A program made the position numbers and the translations under genes. From assembly GCF_023278565.1 (NCBI RefSeq), contig NC_064679.1:1178001-1242000 (forward strand): a stretch of 64,000 bases of DNA, read 5' to 3'. Of this stretch, positions 1 through 11,690 are shown piece after piece. The number at the start of each line of letters is the position of its first letter. The first letter of the stretch is position 1. The notes beneath the pieces are model-generated. The model was not told the origin of the DNA. It did no database searches and saw nothing but the letters and a program-made list of their open reading frames with translations. Origin of the DNA: Colletotrichum lupini (taxonomy: Eukaryota > Ascomycota > Sordariomycetes > Glomerellales > Glomerellaceae).

Positions 1-113
1 AGAAAAAGGTCATGTTCATAGCACATTACTATAAGTAGGTACACATTATACATTTAGAGTTTTAGTGGCGCTTGAGCGACCTTGACCTTGCGCGAGGCAT
101 TATTCTCAGCAAG

Positions 114-2046
114 TTAGCTGCTCTTGCACATGCGTCCATTGTTATCCACAGTCCAAGCCTCGCTACCGACAGCGGCCACGTTATACAGCAGACCCTTGGG
201 GTCGTACTTGTTCTTGATGCCCAGCAGAGCCTCGTAGTTTACGCCGTAAAACGTCTCCTGCCAATCCTTCTGCTGGAAATCGGCCTCGTTAATGTACGCG
301 CCCGCGCCCGGGGTAGCCGCCTCGATGACGGGCTGCACGACCTCGGTCATGCGCGTCTGCTCGGCCACCATGTCCTCGAAGGGCACCTCGAAGCTCCAGG
401 GGAGGGTCAGGGAGACCTGGACGATGGAGTCGCGCCACTGGGGCAGGACGGCGTTGAACTTGGCGCTCTCGTCGGCGCCGTCGTGGCCAAAGTGCGAGAC
501 GTTGAGGCCGACGCCGATGTAGGTGACGCCCAGCTCGACCAGCTGCCGCGCGGTGGGGCCGAAGTCGGGGAGGACGGCGCGGGGCAGGAGACGGCCGCCG
601 AAGAGCTGGGTGCCGACTTGGATGTTGCCGGAGGGAAGGGGGCCCCAGTAGTTATTGTAGTGGTCGCGGTAGCCGTCGAAGGAGGTGAGGTTCGGCTGGA
701 GGGTGATGTTGAGCTGGGCGAGAGAGTCGGTGAAGGGCTGGAGGATCTGTTCGACCTCGGCCTGGGTCTTGTTGTAGGCCGTCATGGCCGGGGACTGGAG
801 GAAGCCCGGGCCGAAGAAGTAGATGATCATGACGCCCGAGTCGACGATGGCCGGGAGAGCGGCGTGGAAGGCGTCAATGACTTGGTACAGCGTCTCGTTG
901 TCGGCGACGGTGACGGCGAACTTGGCACCGCTGACGGGGGCGTCGGGGTGGGCGCGGGTGGTGATGGAGGTGACGACGCCGTAGTTGCCGCCGCCGCCTC
1001 CGCTCAGGGCCCAGTACAGGTCTTCATTCTCTGCTCTCGAGGCCGTGAGGAGCTCTCCCGTCGGGGTAACGACCTCAAAGGAGAGGGTGTTGTCGGCGGC
1101 CAGGCCGTAGATGGTGCTAAGAGCAGAGTGGCCGCCGGCTTGAACATAGCCTCCAGCAATGCCAACGGTAGGACACTCTCCCGTAACGACGGCAAGCCCA
1201 GCTTCGTTGGCGGCGGCGATGGCCTCGAAGCCTTGCACGCCCGCGCCAGCCTTGAGGGCCTTGCCGGCGTAATGCTCATCATCCCAGTCCACGATCTCGG
1301 TTCCCTTCAGGTAGTGGGTCCAGATGGCCAGGGCACCGGCACCGGTCGACCGGCCGTTGTAGTCGTGACCCGTGTTGCGGATGATGAAACGCACATTCTT
1401 TTCATCCGCGAACTTGAGCGCGGCCTGGACGTCCGCGGGCCCAGAGGCGTTCACTGCGTAGCTGACATAGTTACCCAAGGTGCAAGGGACGTCTTGCGCC
1501 GTGAAAGGGTCGCAGCTGGCGTTGGCGAACAGGGGGGCCATAACCGAGGAGGAGGACTCCATGCTGCGAAGTTGGACGCGAGTCATTAGTCCTTGTCCAT
1601 GATATCTCTCACACGCGCAGGACGCGGGTTTGGGTCACGCAACTCCTCAAAGAGGGAGGTGTGACTGCAAGCTGAATTTGAGCCGGAGGGAGGAAGAAAG
1701 CAAGCGAGAAAGACTACGAGGTAAAAGAGACAGAGCGAGAATAGCAAACTCACTGGACTTCCGAATAGAGCCACGCCTCCTGAAGACGAGCGCACTCAGT
1801 CGCGTTGTAGGCATCGCCGTGACATGCGCTTCCCAGCGGGACGGTAGCGACCAGACGTCCCCCAACGGTCTCGTTGAGCTGCGCCCAGGTGTTCGCAGAG
1901 GGCCATCCCGCGTCTCCGGGCAGATACTTGCACGAAGGCGCCGTCGTCGTCGAGTTTGTCGAGGAGCTGCCCAGGCCCGAGCACCTGGCGGCGACGGAAG
2001 CGCTTCCGCCGGCCAGGACCAAGGAAGCGAGGATCGAGACGCGCAT
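114..2046 (-). CDS. Secreted FAD-linked oxidoreductase, berberine-bridge-enzyme-like
   Basis: Two exons: 2046-1754 and 1563-114, giving 580 aa. The donor is GTGAGT at 1753 and the acceptor follows TTCGCAG at 1564, a 190-nt intron, so the join reads EVH-MESSSSVMAP, the usual family sequence. The ATG at 2046 starts a signal peptide (about residues 1-20), indicating secretion. The FAD_binding_4 region holds RNTGHDYNG (His about 164) and GECPTVG (Cys about 228), the pair that carries bicovalent FAD in this family, then GGHSALSTIYG. A C-terminal BBE segment (WQETFYG...NYEALLGIKNKYDP...LLYN) closes the substrate pocket. Length is normal. Family members oxidise alcohols, sugars or secondary metabolites; the substrate cannot be read from sequence. 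No biosynthetic partners lie nearby. Confidence 0.9.
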
Positions 2047-4059
2047 CTTGGCAATGGGGGTAAGGTTATTTCGAGAGAGGAACGTGCTTTCTCTAGGCTA
2101 GGCTCTTAGCTTCCTCGCAGATCGCTGCACAGTCCGAGCAGTAAAAACTCAGAAAAGGAGGCGGAGGAAGGAGGATGTCGCGAGAGCGAAAAGGCGGAGA
2201 GGGGGTGAGAGGGGGCCAAAAGAGACACAAACCACTTTGGAAAAGTCTCACACGAGGCAGATGCTCTGATATTGTATATGCGACGCTGCCCAAAGTGGAC
2301 TCTTTCTTCCCTTTACTAAATTGCCTCAATCTGTATTGCCGTCTTGTCCACCGGGCAAAGATACAAGAGGGCGCAATATTCCCACTCAATGACCAGCACT
2401 TTCTGCGCGGTTTTGCACAATTCTGGACATGATCTCCGGGGGTTCGTCGGGGTAAACCGCTGCGCCCCCCCGCAAGCCGGTGCCGTCTGCCGTTGGTCGG
2501 CTCATTTTTGCTGACGATTCGTACCTTGCATACTCAATATGCAGGCGGGCCAGTCGTTGGAACCAACAACAAATTGCGGGCATACGCAGTAAAGCCGGGC
2601 ACCACGGATACCATATAGTACTCCGTAAGACGTGGGAAATCTCTGTCCCTCGGTCCGCCTAATCCTCGGTAAACCAGTCAAATGGAGAAATCCAAAAGCC
2701 GTGTTTCCGCTGCGAACCCTTGAACCAACGGAGTAAAACCGCACTTCTTCATCTTGGCGGTGGGAACCGCGCGCGGGGGGTGGTTTATGGTATTGAAGTG
2801 AACGGGCAAGGGTCGCGGCGCGGGGGACCCACATCCGGGGGTGGTCCGGCCTCCCGATTTGCCTCGCCGGGCTCGCCGCATCTCGGCACCCCTGCCCGCG
2901 CTTGACTCGTGAACGCCTGGGCGGGACGGACCTGGGTCATCCGCGAAACCTTAATCTCGAAGGACTGGGGTTTCTACAGGTTGAAAGCCCTCTGTAAAGA
3001 TCAGATATCACAAAAGGCGGCCCTGTCGTTCATTTCATTTTTTATGCCCTGCCGGTGCTTGTGAACCCCAGCTTCCTAGGGTGATTATTTTTTCCTTCCC
3101 TCCCTCTCTGGTCGTATCGTCGTACGTGCAATGGATAGTAGGGCGGGAACACGGGCTTTCTTGGGGAACCGATTTGATCGATCATCGATCAGATGTTCCG
3201 TCCACTTGCCCAGGCCTTGAGCGGGCCAGGAAAAGCGAGGCGAAAGTTTGAAAATAGATGAGCGTGAGGGATACGAGCAGCGTCTTGGATGATGTGTTTT
3301 GCATAGTCTCGCATCATTGCGAGGGTCTCACAGACACAAGATCTTGGGGGAGCCTGAACTCCTGGTGGCGGATGACAAACAGGGAGGAGAGATGGCCACC
3401 CCCAGGCCCCCTCGAGAGTCGAGACACAGATCCAGGCAAGGTGTGATTTGTGCTGTCTGGCTCTATGAGTGAGACATAACGCGCGCCGTTCGGCGAGCTC
3501 TTTGGAATTCGAAGCCTGATCTCCAGGAACAAAGCCATAGTCCAACAAGCCATCGCCGACGCTAAACTATGTCACACCCTGCCATAACGTCAGTACTCAG
3601 GACTTGTCGTCCCCGCATGGTGGCCACGAGCTTAAGCTCCTGCCTTCGCCGACTAGTGACTACGCATGCGGCAAATGCGCACACAGATTCCACCGTCGAA
3701 ACGACGCTGCTGCATCCTTCCCGCCCGGCTGGGTGTTCCCTTTGATCTTCGCAGGCGCCGCGCCGGTGAGCCTAGCGTATCCTTACAAAGTAAGGTACGA
3801 GATAGAGACAAGAGAAGGGGAGCTGGGGGGAAACTGGGTATTCGTCAATTACCGCCCCGGCACATGTGGAGAATTGGGAAAGCCCGAATCTCTTCAGCAA
3901 GCCACTCGCGCAATTTCGACGCCTCACACATGCAGTGCCGCAGCCGCAACGAAATGTGATACAGCAAGGGTCTGCCACACCACTGGGTTCGGAGACGGGC
4001 TTTTATAAGTACGTGGAGAAAGAAGAAGGGCAAGCAGCAAAAAATGGACTTTACCTTCT
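2047..4059. other. Gene-free interval between oxidase and retroelement
   Basis: This interval holds the promoter side of the oxidase gene and about 2 kb of ordinary-composition DNA. I see no reading frame with family resemblance or good splice structure. Two copies of the TACTCCGTA/ACGGAGTA motif lie at 2619-2627 and 2728-2735. Composition switches abruptly to AT-rich at the left LTR. The reading frame at 3604-4008 shows no resemblance to the truncated receptor gene on the far side of the element. Confidence 0.6.
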
Positions 4060-4264
4060 TGTTAGTATCCCTATTATAGGGTAGTTAGTTCGAACCGTAG
4101 TTAATAAAGAGATTAATTAAACTATATAAATATCTGCGTAGTAAGTATAAAAGGGAGGTTCTAACTATAGGTTAGGCTAGCTATAATAATCGTAAATAGG
4201 GCCCCTAATTAGCCCCTACGTAATTAGTTATATACCGCGGTCGAATTAGATTTCTAATCTAATA
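4060..4264 (-). repeat. Left LTR (3' LTR in element orientation)
   Basis: Aligns without gaps to 10889-11093 over 205 bases. I count about two dozen differences, all C/T or G/A transitions. It retains G near its outer edge, where the right copy has A, and is more heavily mutated inward. Confidence 0.9.
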
Positions 4265-4265
4265 C

Positions 4266-4283
4266 TAACTTTCTCTTTTTTTT
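4266..4283 (-). promoter_or_regulatory. Probable polypurine tract
   Basis: A nearly pure pyrimidine stretch on the plus strand immediately inside the left LTR. Read on the minus strand it is a purine run, the expected primer site for plus-strand DNA synthesis, and it fixes the element's orientation. It sits 2 bases from the LTR end. Confidence 0.6.
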
Positions 4284-7248
4284 ATTAATTTAACCGCTAC
4301 GGTTAGAGGTATAATTTAACCTCGGGCCCGTTTACTAAGTTATCTCTTTTTCTCCCTTTTCTTTACTCTTTTTGTATAACCTATTCCTCTATTTATATAA
4401 TAACTTTTCTACTACCTACGAATTACTCTAATCCTTTATTTAGTATTACTTTTATAAAAGCGTTTACGAGGTTATTTTTATTATTAATCTAACGGATTTT
4501 AAGTATTTTATGCCTTTTATACGATTACTTAAGGGCTATAATATTAATTATAAGCCTCTTTTCTTTTATTATTCCTAATTTAACGAAATATTCGTATAGC
4601 GAGTAAGAATCTATATAAATAACCGTTAGAATAGGTAAAAGGCTAATTCGATTAGTAATCTTCTTTAGTATTATTAAAATTGCATAAGAGAGGTTAATAC
4701 TATTAACTATACTATAGACCTCTAACGCTAATATACTTCTTATTACCTACTTACTTTTAATTAATAAGTAATAGATTATATTACTATATATAGTAAATTC
4801 GCTTTTACTTATACTTTCGTTAGCTAGGATAATAATATACCCTAATTACGAAGTAAGGTCGTTATTATTCGTAAATAACCTATTAATAAAGACGTAGAGC
4901 TTACTAATTATAAGGTCGATTAAGTAATAAACGAGACCTTAATCGAAATTCGTTTATTACTACTTAAGCTACTTATTAAATACCTTAACGTCTTATTTAG
5001 TTAGATCTATAGCTTACGCTACTTTAGTATAATTAAAAGTCGCCTCGGGCTAATAAATACTTATAATATATACCCCTTATATAAGCTTAGCCTTATACTA
5101 CTTTTTAATATTAATTACGTTCGGATTAACGAGGTTAATCTTCTTACCCTACCCTTTTTATTAAAAAACAACGGTTTCCCCTTCGATTATAAAAATCCCA
5201 CTATTAAATACTAGGGGGGTATTTATTATAAAAACCTCTTTTAGTTTTATTACGAAGCTCGCTTTTTAAAGCTCTTTATTCTCCTTTTTTATAAAGTTAA
5301 TATCAAATAGGCTTAATATATCGTCAGTCTATATTTTAATAATCCTAAATTAGTCGCTTTCGTACTCTGCGACTAGTAAGTACGGGTCGTACGTAGAGGT
5401 AATTATTAATAGTTAATTAATATAAAAATCGTAGTAAGTAGCTTATTAATAAGTGCCCGATTTTGCGAGCCTATATAGTAGCTTAAGTATTTTAATAATC
5501 GTACTTTTTAAGTACTTACTAGCTATTTCTTTTAGTAAATAGGCTAGGATTTTTTTTATAAGCCCTATAGCCGATTAGGTATAGGCCTAGGTAATATTAC
5601 GGCTCTAAATCTTATATCCTTTTTTCTATAGCGATACTATTAGTATTATTATTAATCGTTAGCTATAGCGCTATATAGTAGGTAATTATATAAATAGCGT
5701 CGCTTTTTTAACGTTACCGTACTCCTAAATTACGTATCTAGACTTTTCGTATAACTAGGGTATTCTTTTCCCTTTAATTTTACGAACTATTCGTGATTTA
5801 AATATGTAGAGGTTTATATATTTTTCTAGGTTATATAAAATAAATCGATAGACCCCTCGATTACGAAAAGTGTCTACTTTAATAAGGTCTAATCTTTTAT
5901 ACGGCTTTTTAGTAGTTATAATTATGCCTTCTTTACGTAGTTTAACTACTAGCTCGAAATCGGCTTTCTTTTTTATTATATAAAAAGTATTAATTACCTC
6001 GTCGCTAGTAATAAATTGCTACGTTAGGGCTTGCCGTTATAGTTTTTTATAACGTCTCGCCGGTAGTATTAATACCCTTTTAGTAATTTCCTCTTCTTCG
6101 TTATTTATTAGTACTACTACGACGATTTTATTAAGGATAATTTCCTATACCTCTACCGCGGGTTATATAGTTTCCCCTAGCTCTTTTTCTTTTTATAAAT
6201 TAGAAATTACCTTATTAGGATTTATATAATACGGTTTAATTATTATAATTAATACTTTAAGTAGCTAGTTACGATCTCTTGCGACTATATAAGAGCGCTC
6301 GTTAATAAAAATTAACTTATATAGCCTAGTTTATTATTAAGTAATTTTGCGCTATATTTATATATCCGAATTTAGCGGTATATTTAGATTATCCCCTATA
6401 TCGGGCCTATTGCGCGTAGTAATTACCTCGTTAACTTACCTTTTTATGCTTACCTCGCGTAGTACTTATATTACTTTTTTAACTACTCGGGCTTGTTAGC
6501 TTATACCTAGTAATAGTAACAAGGCTAAGGTCGTTCTTAAATATGCTCTAAATACTAATAATATTAATATAAGTCCGTTAGGCCCTATAGTATCGTTATA
6601 GTATTTAAGTACTATTTAGAAGTATTCGTTATTAATAGAATCCGGATTTTCCTTTCTAATAATTTTAAACGCCCTTTTTAACTACTAGTATGCCCTTTTT
6701 ACTTTTTTAATACTATAGTATGCTTTAACGGGTACGACTTTTAGTTATATACCGTAAGCTATCGCATTGTCCCTAAATTCTACCGATTTAAAGCTAGTAC
6801 TAACGTCGGTTCTAATACTATCTAGCGGTCCCTAGTATATATCGATTTAGCTTTTTCGTAGGGCTACCTATACTATTTTTACTTATAAATCCTAGAGGAA
6901 TTGCCCTACTTAAAAAGATATAGCTACGTCGATTATATATAGTACTAGCCGACTATTTAAGTAGAAGATATTAATAACGATTTCTTAGTTAAAGTTAAGC
7001 TTATTACGTAATTTAAACTTAAATTTGCGTAGGCTTTAGGTATTTATTTAGTATTAGTAATATACTTTTATTAACTACTCTAGCGCCCCTATTTCGATAT
7101 TATTATTATTTAATTATTTTAAGAAGTTATATAGCCTCGTAACCGACGGGTACCCGAATTTTTAGTATAGTTTTTTGAGCTTACTTTCCGTTAGGTAATT
7201 AATCAACTTTGTATCGTTAATAAGCTTTATAAACGTATACCCCTATCG

Positions 7249-7482
7249 TCATTTAACTATTTTAAAGTACTTACCGCTAGAGATTCTATTCCTCGTATTA
7301 TTAAATATAATACTTAATCGATTTATATTTTTTAGATATAAGAGAAATGGGGTATTAATAGGTAAAATATAAAAAGTTATCGTTCCGAAGTATGTCTCTA
7401 TTTTTATTATACTTAGGGCGACGATTTCCTTACTTAGGCCGAAACTAATCCTCGTAATACCTACCGTTAACGTATTAAGCAT
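7249..7482 (-). pseudogene. Surviving fragment of Copia polyprotein
   Basis: A 77-codon frame in the middle of the element. It carries the pattern ...ISFG..(I/S)..I.IET..GTITF.I.PINTPFLLYLKNINRL...FNN, which matches the stretch before the GAG-pre-integrase/integrase domain in fungal Ty1/Copia polyproteins, where G..EF.IV..DTPFLLCL.DMDRL..YFNN is typical. Cysteine-to-tyrosine and valine-to-isoleucine style changes fit RIP transitions. It is non-functional and useful only for classifying the element. Confidence 0.65.
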
Positions 7483-10400
7483 TATTAGCGCAATTTTTTA
7501 TAGCGCTTAGAATTACCCTTTTCCTCTAGTTAACTATTATAATACCTTAGTATTTAGGATAATCTTATAAAAATCGTTTAGGCCGTACTTTTCGCTTATA
7601 TAGAATACTTATATAAGCTTAGTATTTAAGGGATCTAGGTAGTATAAAAAGGACCCCTCTAGCTGCCCTTAGATTTACTTAGTACTATATTCTTTTTTTT
7701 TAAATATTAAAAGAAATAGCGTCTTCTTTTTAATTGTTAAGAGAATAGGCTTCGGCCTTATTAAATTCGCCCTTTTAGCTACCTCTATATTCGTTATCTA
7801 AGGGACCTTTCCTTACTATTTATAAATAAAAGCCTACTTATTAAGAGCTTTTATTACCCTCTATTCGTTTAGCTTTATATATCCTCTAGAGGCTAATAGG
7901 GTAAAAAAAGAGTAGTTAATATTATTAATTTCGTTATAATCTAATTCGTTAGTATAGGGGGTAAGATCTTCCTTATTTTCTAAATCTCTTATAGGGGGTA
8001 TATACTTTAGGCCGCTATTTTAGCTACTATTACTAAGTTCTATGCCCCCGGATCTACTTTTATATATAACGAGGAATTAGTTAAACTAATAAGGGCTAGT
8101 TTTGCTATTTACTACCCTTAACTTTTTATATTATTTATATAATTTAGTACGCTCTTCTTTAGAGTAGTTACTTAACTAATATCTATCCTTTTTATAAATA
8201 TAGTATTGCTTTTTCTATTACCCTGCCCGTAAGTTAAATCTCTACCTATTTAACAAATCTGGGCCTCCTTATTAGTAATTACTATATTTAGCCTCTTTTC
8301 TTTTCTTATTATACGTTCGATTAACTTAATATTATTAATAAGGGCCGTTATATACTTAGAGGTAGGTTTAGTACGGTATTCTTACCTTAATATTAAAGCT
8401 AAATCTTAGCCTCGAGTAGAGCGTCTCGTAGTTTTCGGGTGCCTAGTATAGGGTTATTTTTGCCTTTAGTATATACTAAACTACGGTATAGAGATATCCG
8501 ACTTTTCGCTCGTTTATCCCCTTATTTAGCTAGGTTTTTACTAGCTTATTAATTTAATTAATAAGCTTTTTAAAGATCTCTACTCGCGATTTACCCTCTA
8601 TTATCCTAATTATAAATACGAAAGAAATCGCTTATAGTTTAAATAGGAGCTCTAGGTTCCTATCGTAGGTCTCGAAGCGGCTTTAGATTACGTTAACTAT
8701 ACTAAGAAAGTCGTTTTAATCGAGATTACGTACCGCTTCGTAATAATAATTAGAGGCTTTACTTACGAGTACGATATTAATTACTAAATAGTACTAATAT
8801 TCCCTAATTCTAACTTTTTTATAATAATTATAAAATATCGTTAGGGTTTCTTATAAGACCTTATATTTCCCCCTAGAATATAATTTCTCTTTTAAAAAGA
8901 TCTTTTTAAAGTTTATAAATTACCTTGTATTTACCGCTAGATTTTTAATATTTATATACGATCCCTACGTCGCTGCGTATTATTAATGACTTCGGGTCGT
9001 TTACTTCTTTTTTTATTAACCGATTAGCGCCGAATTTCGTATTAATAGTGGTAACGAGTTATAAATCGAAATAAATAGAATTATTAATTATCGTACTTTT
9101 AGTACTATATTTTGCCCCGGTATATCCTTTTATAACGATAGATTTTTATTAGTAATTATAGGAAGGAAATTTAGGTCGTTTACCCTTTTTTTAAATTCGT
9201 TAAAGCGATTATACGCTCTATCGACCTATACTTAGTTCTATAGTACGAATTCCTCTTTTATAATTATTGTTATTAATATTTCGTATAGCTCTTATAATTA
9301 TAATTACGCTAGTAATACCCCTCGCCCGTAAAGGAATTTATTAACTACTTTTGCGATTTTTAGGCTTGCGCTCGCGAACTATTTATTTAGTTAGTAACTA
9401 AGGTTGTCTACGATTTTATAGAATAGGGGTTACCCCTATAACCCCTTTTTTTTATAGACCTTAGTTAAATAGATTAATACTATATTAATTTACTTATTAT
9501 TAGGCTAATCCGCGATTTTATATATCTACGTCCCTTAATAGTCCGGGTTAATATTTACCTACTTATAAGGGATTAGGATTCTATTTAGGATCGGGTTTTA
9601 TTTTCTTTTTTTTTACCCTAACTTGCTAAGGGTCGTGCTCTAGCTTATGCCCGTTTTAGTAATTACTAATATATTTAATTTTAACGGGGATATATCTAAT
9701 CCGCGCACTAGTCGTAGTAAATCCGTACTTTTACTACTTAACGAATTTATTAAGGTTTAGGAGATTTTTATTTTTTCTTACCGTTTCGCTATTACTCTCG
9801 TTTTTATTATTTTTAGTAATTATTACTACCCTTTTAAATCGCTAGCTATTATACTTTTTAAAATCCTTTTTTTAGTTTAATATAAAAGGGTAGGTTTTAG
9901 TAATTCTTTTTAATAATAGTAGTAGTAAATAGTTATATTACTATAAGAAGATATAGTAATTAGTCTTAAAATCTTTATTAATTACTAATTTCCGCTATCC
10001 CGTATATTTCTAACTTCTTAAGCCTCGTGCTCTTTATAATCTCTAAATAGCTTTTTTTATTAATTTTTTAAAATTAGTAATCTCGTACCGGGAGCTAGTA
10101 TAAAAAAGAAGCTTTTTAGCGGCCCTCTAGAGGATTCTTTTTTTTTTTTTTAAATCCTCGTTTTTTTAGCCTTTTTTTAAGCTAATAATAACTTTAGTAA
10201 GAGGTCGTAAGACTACTTTAGGGTAGCTACTTTCTTTTTAAGTTAATTTCCGAGATCCGTAATACTCTTAGCTCGATACTATTAGGACCTCTAAATTCCC
10301 TCCTCTTTTATTAAACCGTCCCCTATATTATATTCTTAAGTAATACCCGGGGGGTAGTTAAGGGAGTTATAAAAAGGTCGTTTAGATTACGGATTTAAGG

Positions 10401-10888
10401 TTATACTTATAAAATCCTTATAATAATAAACTTTTTTATATATTATAAATCTCTTAGTTTAATAACTCTTATAGGGTTATTTTCGCTACTAAATAAGAAT
10501 ATTTATATTTAAAAATCCCCTTTTTTAATCGCGCAGTACTCTTTTATATTATATTTTTATTAATTTAACTAGTTAATTTCTAATTATAGGCCGGCTATAG
10601 AAAAGTTATTTAGTAAAAAAGCTGCTTAGGGCGATAGTAAAAGGCTAGTTATTTAAGCGGTTTTATTAATTAACGTAGTTTAATATAATAGACGTCGACC
10701 TCTCGTAAGTAGTAAAGGGCTACGATTACTCAATTCCGTATAGTATTTAAGAATTACCTCCTTTTTCGTCTACTTCTATAAGGTTAATTAGTATAAATCT
10801 CCTATCCCGTGCGGTATTAAGAGATCGTTTTTTTTATATAATAAGATACCTTACTAATTTATAATAGTAGAATTTAACTACTAATTAA

Positions 10889-11093
10889 TATTAGTATCCC
10901 TATTATAAAGTAGTTAGTTCGAACCGTAGTTAACGAAGAGATTAATTAAACTATATAAATATCTACGTAGTAAGTATAAAAGGGAGGTTCTAACCGTAGG
11001 TTAGGCTGGCTACGATAATCGTAAATAGGGCCCCTAATTGGCCCCTGCGCAGTCGGCTATATGCCGCGGTCGAATTGGACTTCTAATCCGACA
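10889..11093 (-). repeat. Right LTR (5' LTR in element orientation)
   Basis: Partner of 4060-4264. Its outer (right) end keeps ancestral C and G at nearly all differing positions, while its inner end is the more mutated. It is followed directly by receptor-gene coding sequence. Confidence 0.9.
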
Positions 11094-11690
11094 GTCGCTG
11101 ATGACAGACTGCGAAAACACAGAATGTTCCTCCCCTTCCCCGTAATCCTCAAATCCCAAATCCAAAAACGCAAAAAGATCGTCCTCCTCGCACTCTTCAT
11201 CCTCGGCATCTTCGTCACAATAATCCAAGCCATCCGGATCCAAACCATAAAAAACCTCGTAAACTACCTCGACTCGGCAAAATCGATCCAGTGGTCCGTC
11301 GTCGAGACCTGCATCGGCATCATCATCGCCTGCGTCCCGACGCTGGCGCCCATGGTGAAGTACTTTGCCGAGCGGAGCCGCAACGCGGGCAGCACCACCG
11401 GCGGCGGCGGCGGCGGCGCCTCGAGACCAAAGAGTTCAAAGTATGCGCTGCAGACGTGGGGGACGAGGAGGAGCGGGATGCAGCCGCTGGGCACGGGGAT
11501 CGATAACCGGGACGCGGACGGGACGTCTGTGAGTGGCGGGAGTTTGACGACGAAGCCGGAGGATAGTACGGAGAATATACTCGATCCGGGCGGCGTTGTG
11601 TCCAAGGGGAGGATGCTGCATGCCGCGACGCCGAGTGAGCCCGAGTCGTGGACAGATCCGACGGATAAGGAGAGGAAGCAGGATGTTTGA
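11094..11690 (+). pseudogene. 3' fragment of a fungal rhodopsin-domain (PTH11-like) membrane protein gene
   Basis: The frame reads FLPFPVILKSQI..RKKI, a hydrophobic helix (LLALFILGIFVTIIQ), RIQT..., then WSVVETCIGIIIACVPTLAPMVKYF, followed by a low-complexity polar tail ending at the TGA at 11688-11690. This is the last third of the fungal rhodopsin/PTH11-like seven-helix domain plus its cytoplasmic tail: the conserved LPFP..L, the SVVE helix and the (C/L)PTL.P motif. The first four or so helices are absent, because the LTR ends one base before this block. Just after the junction, part of the expected TDC motif appears in another frame, suggesting small indels. The composition is normal GC, unlike the element. 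Full-length relatives are G-protein-coupled-receptor-like proteins implicated in surface sensing. I infer this copy is dead. Confidence 0.7.

Larger units (their letters stand above)
4060..11093 (-). mobile_element. RIP-degraded Ty1/Copia LTR retrotransposon
   Basis: Seven kb of AT-rich DNA bounded by two direct 205-bp repeats (4060-4264 and 10889-11093), which begin TGTTAG and end CCGACA before mutation. CA/TG dinucleotides are almost absent inside while TA is abundant and CG survives, as RIP produces. Orientation is minus: a pyrimidine run lies just inside the left LTR (4266-4283), the complement of a polypurine tract, and the only sizeable surviving frame (7249-7482, minus) resembles the segment before the Copia integrase domain. 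No intact coding capacity remains. The 5-bp flanks (cttct left, gtcgc right) do not match, so no target-site duplication is visible. Known of the class: Copia elements encode gag, protease, integrase, reverse transcriptase and RNase H. I could not place the other domains. Confidence 0.85.

Noticed and set aside
72..1589. 505-codon open frame on the plus strand
   Set aside because: It mirrors the minus-strand FAD oxidase; its composition (repeated D, G, V) is the usual antisense shadow of a GC-rich gene.
4300..10880. Possible AT-rich centromere or subtelomeric block
   Set aside because: Bounded by matching LTRs and containing a Copia fragment, so a RIP-mutated element explains it.
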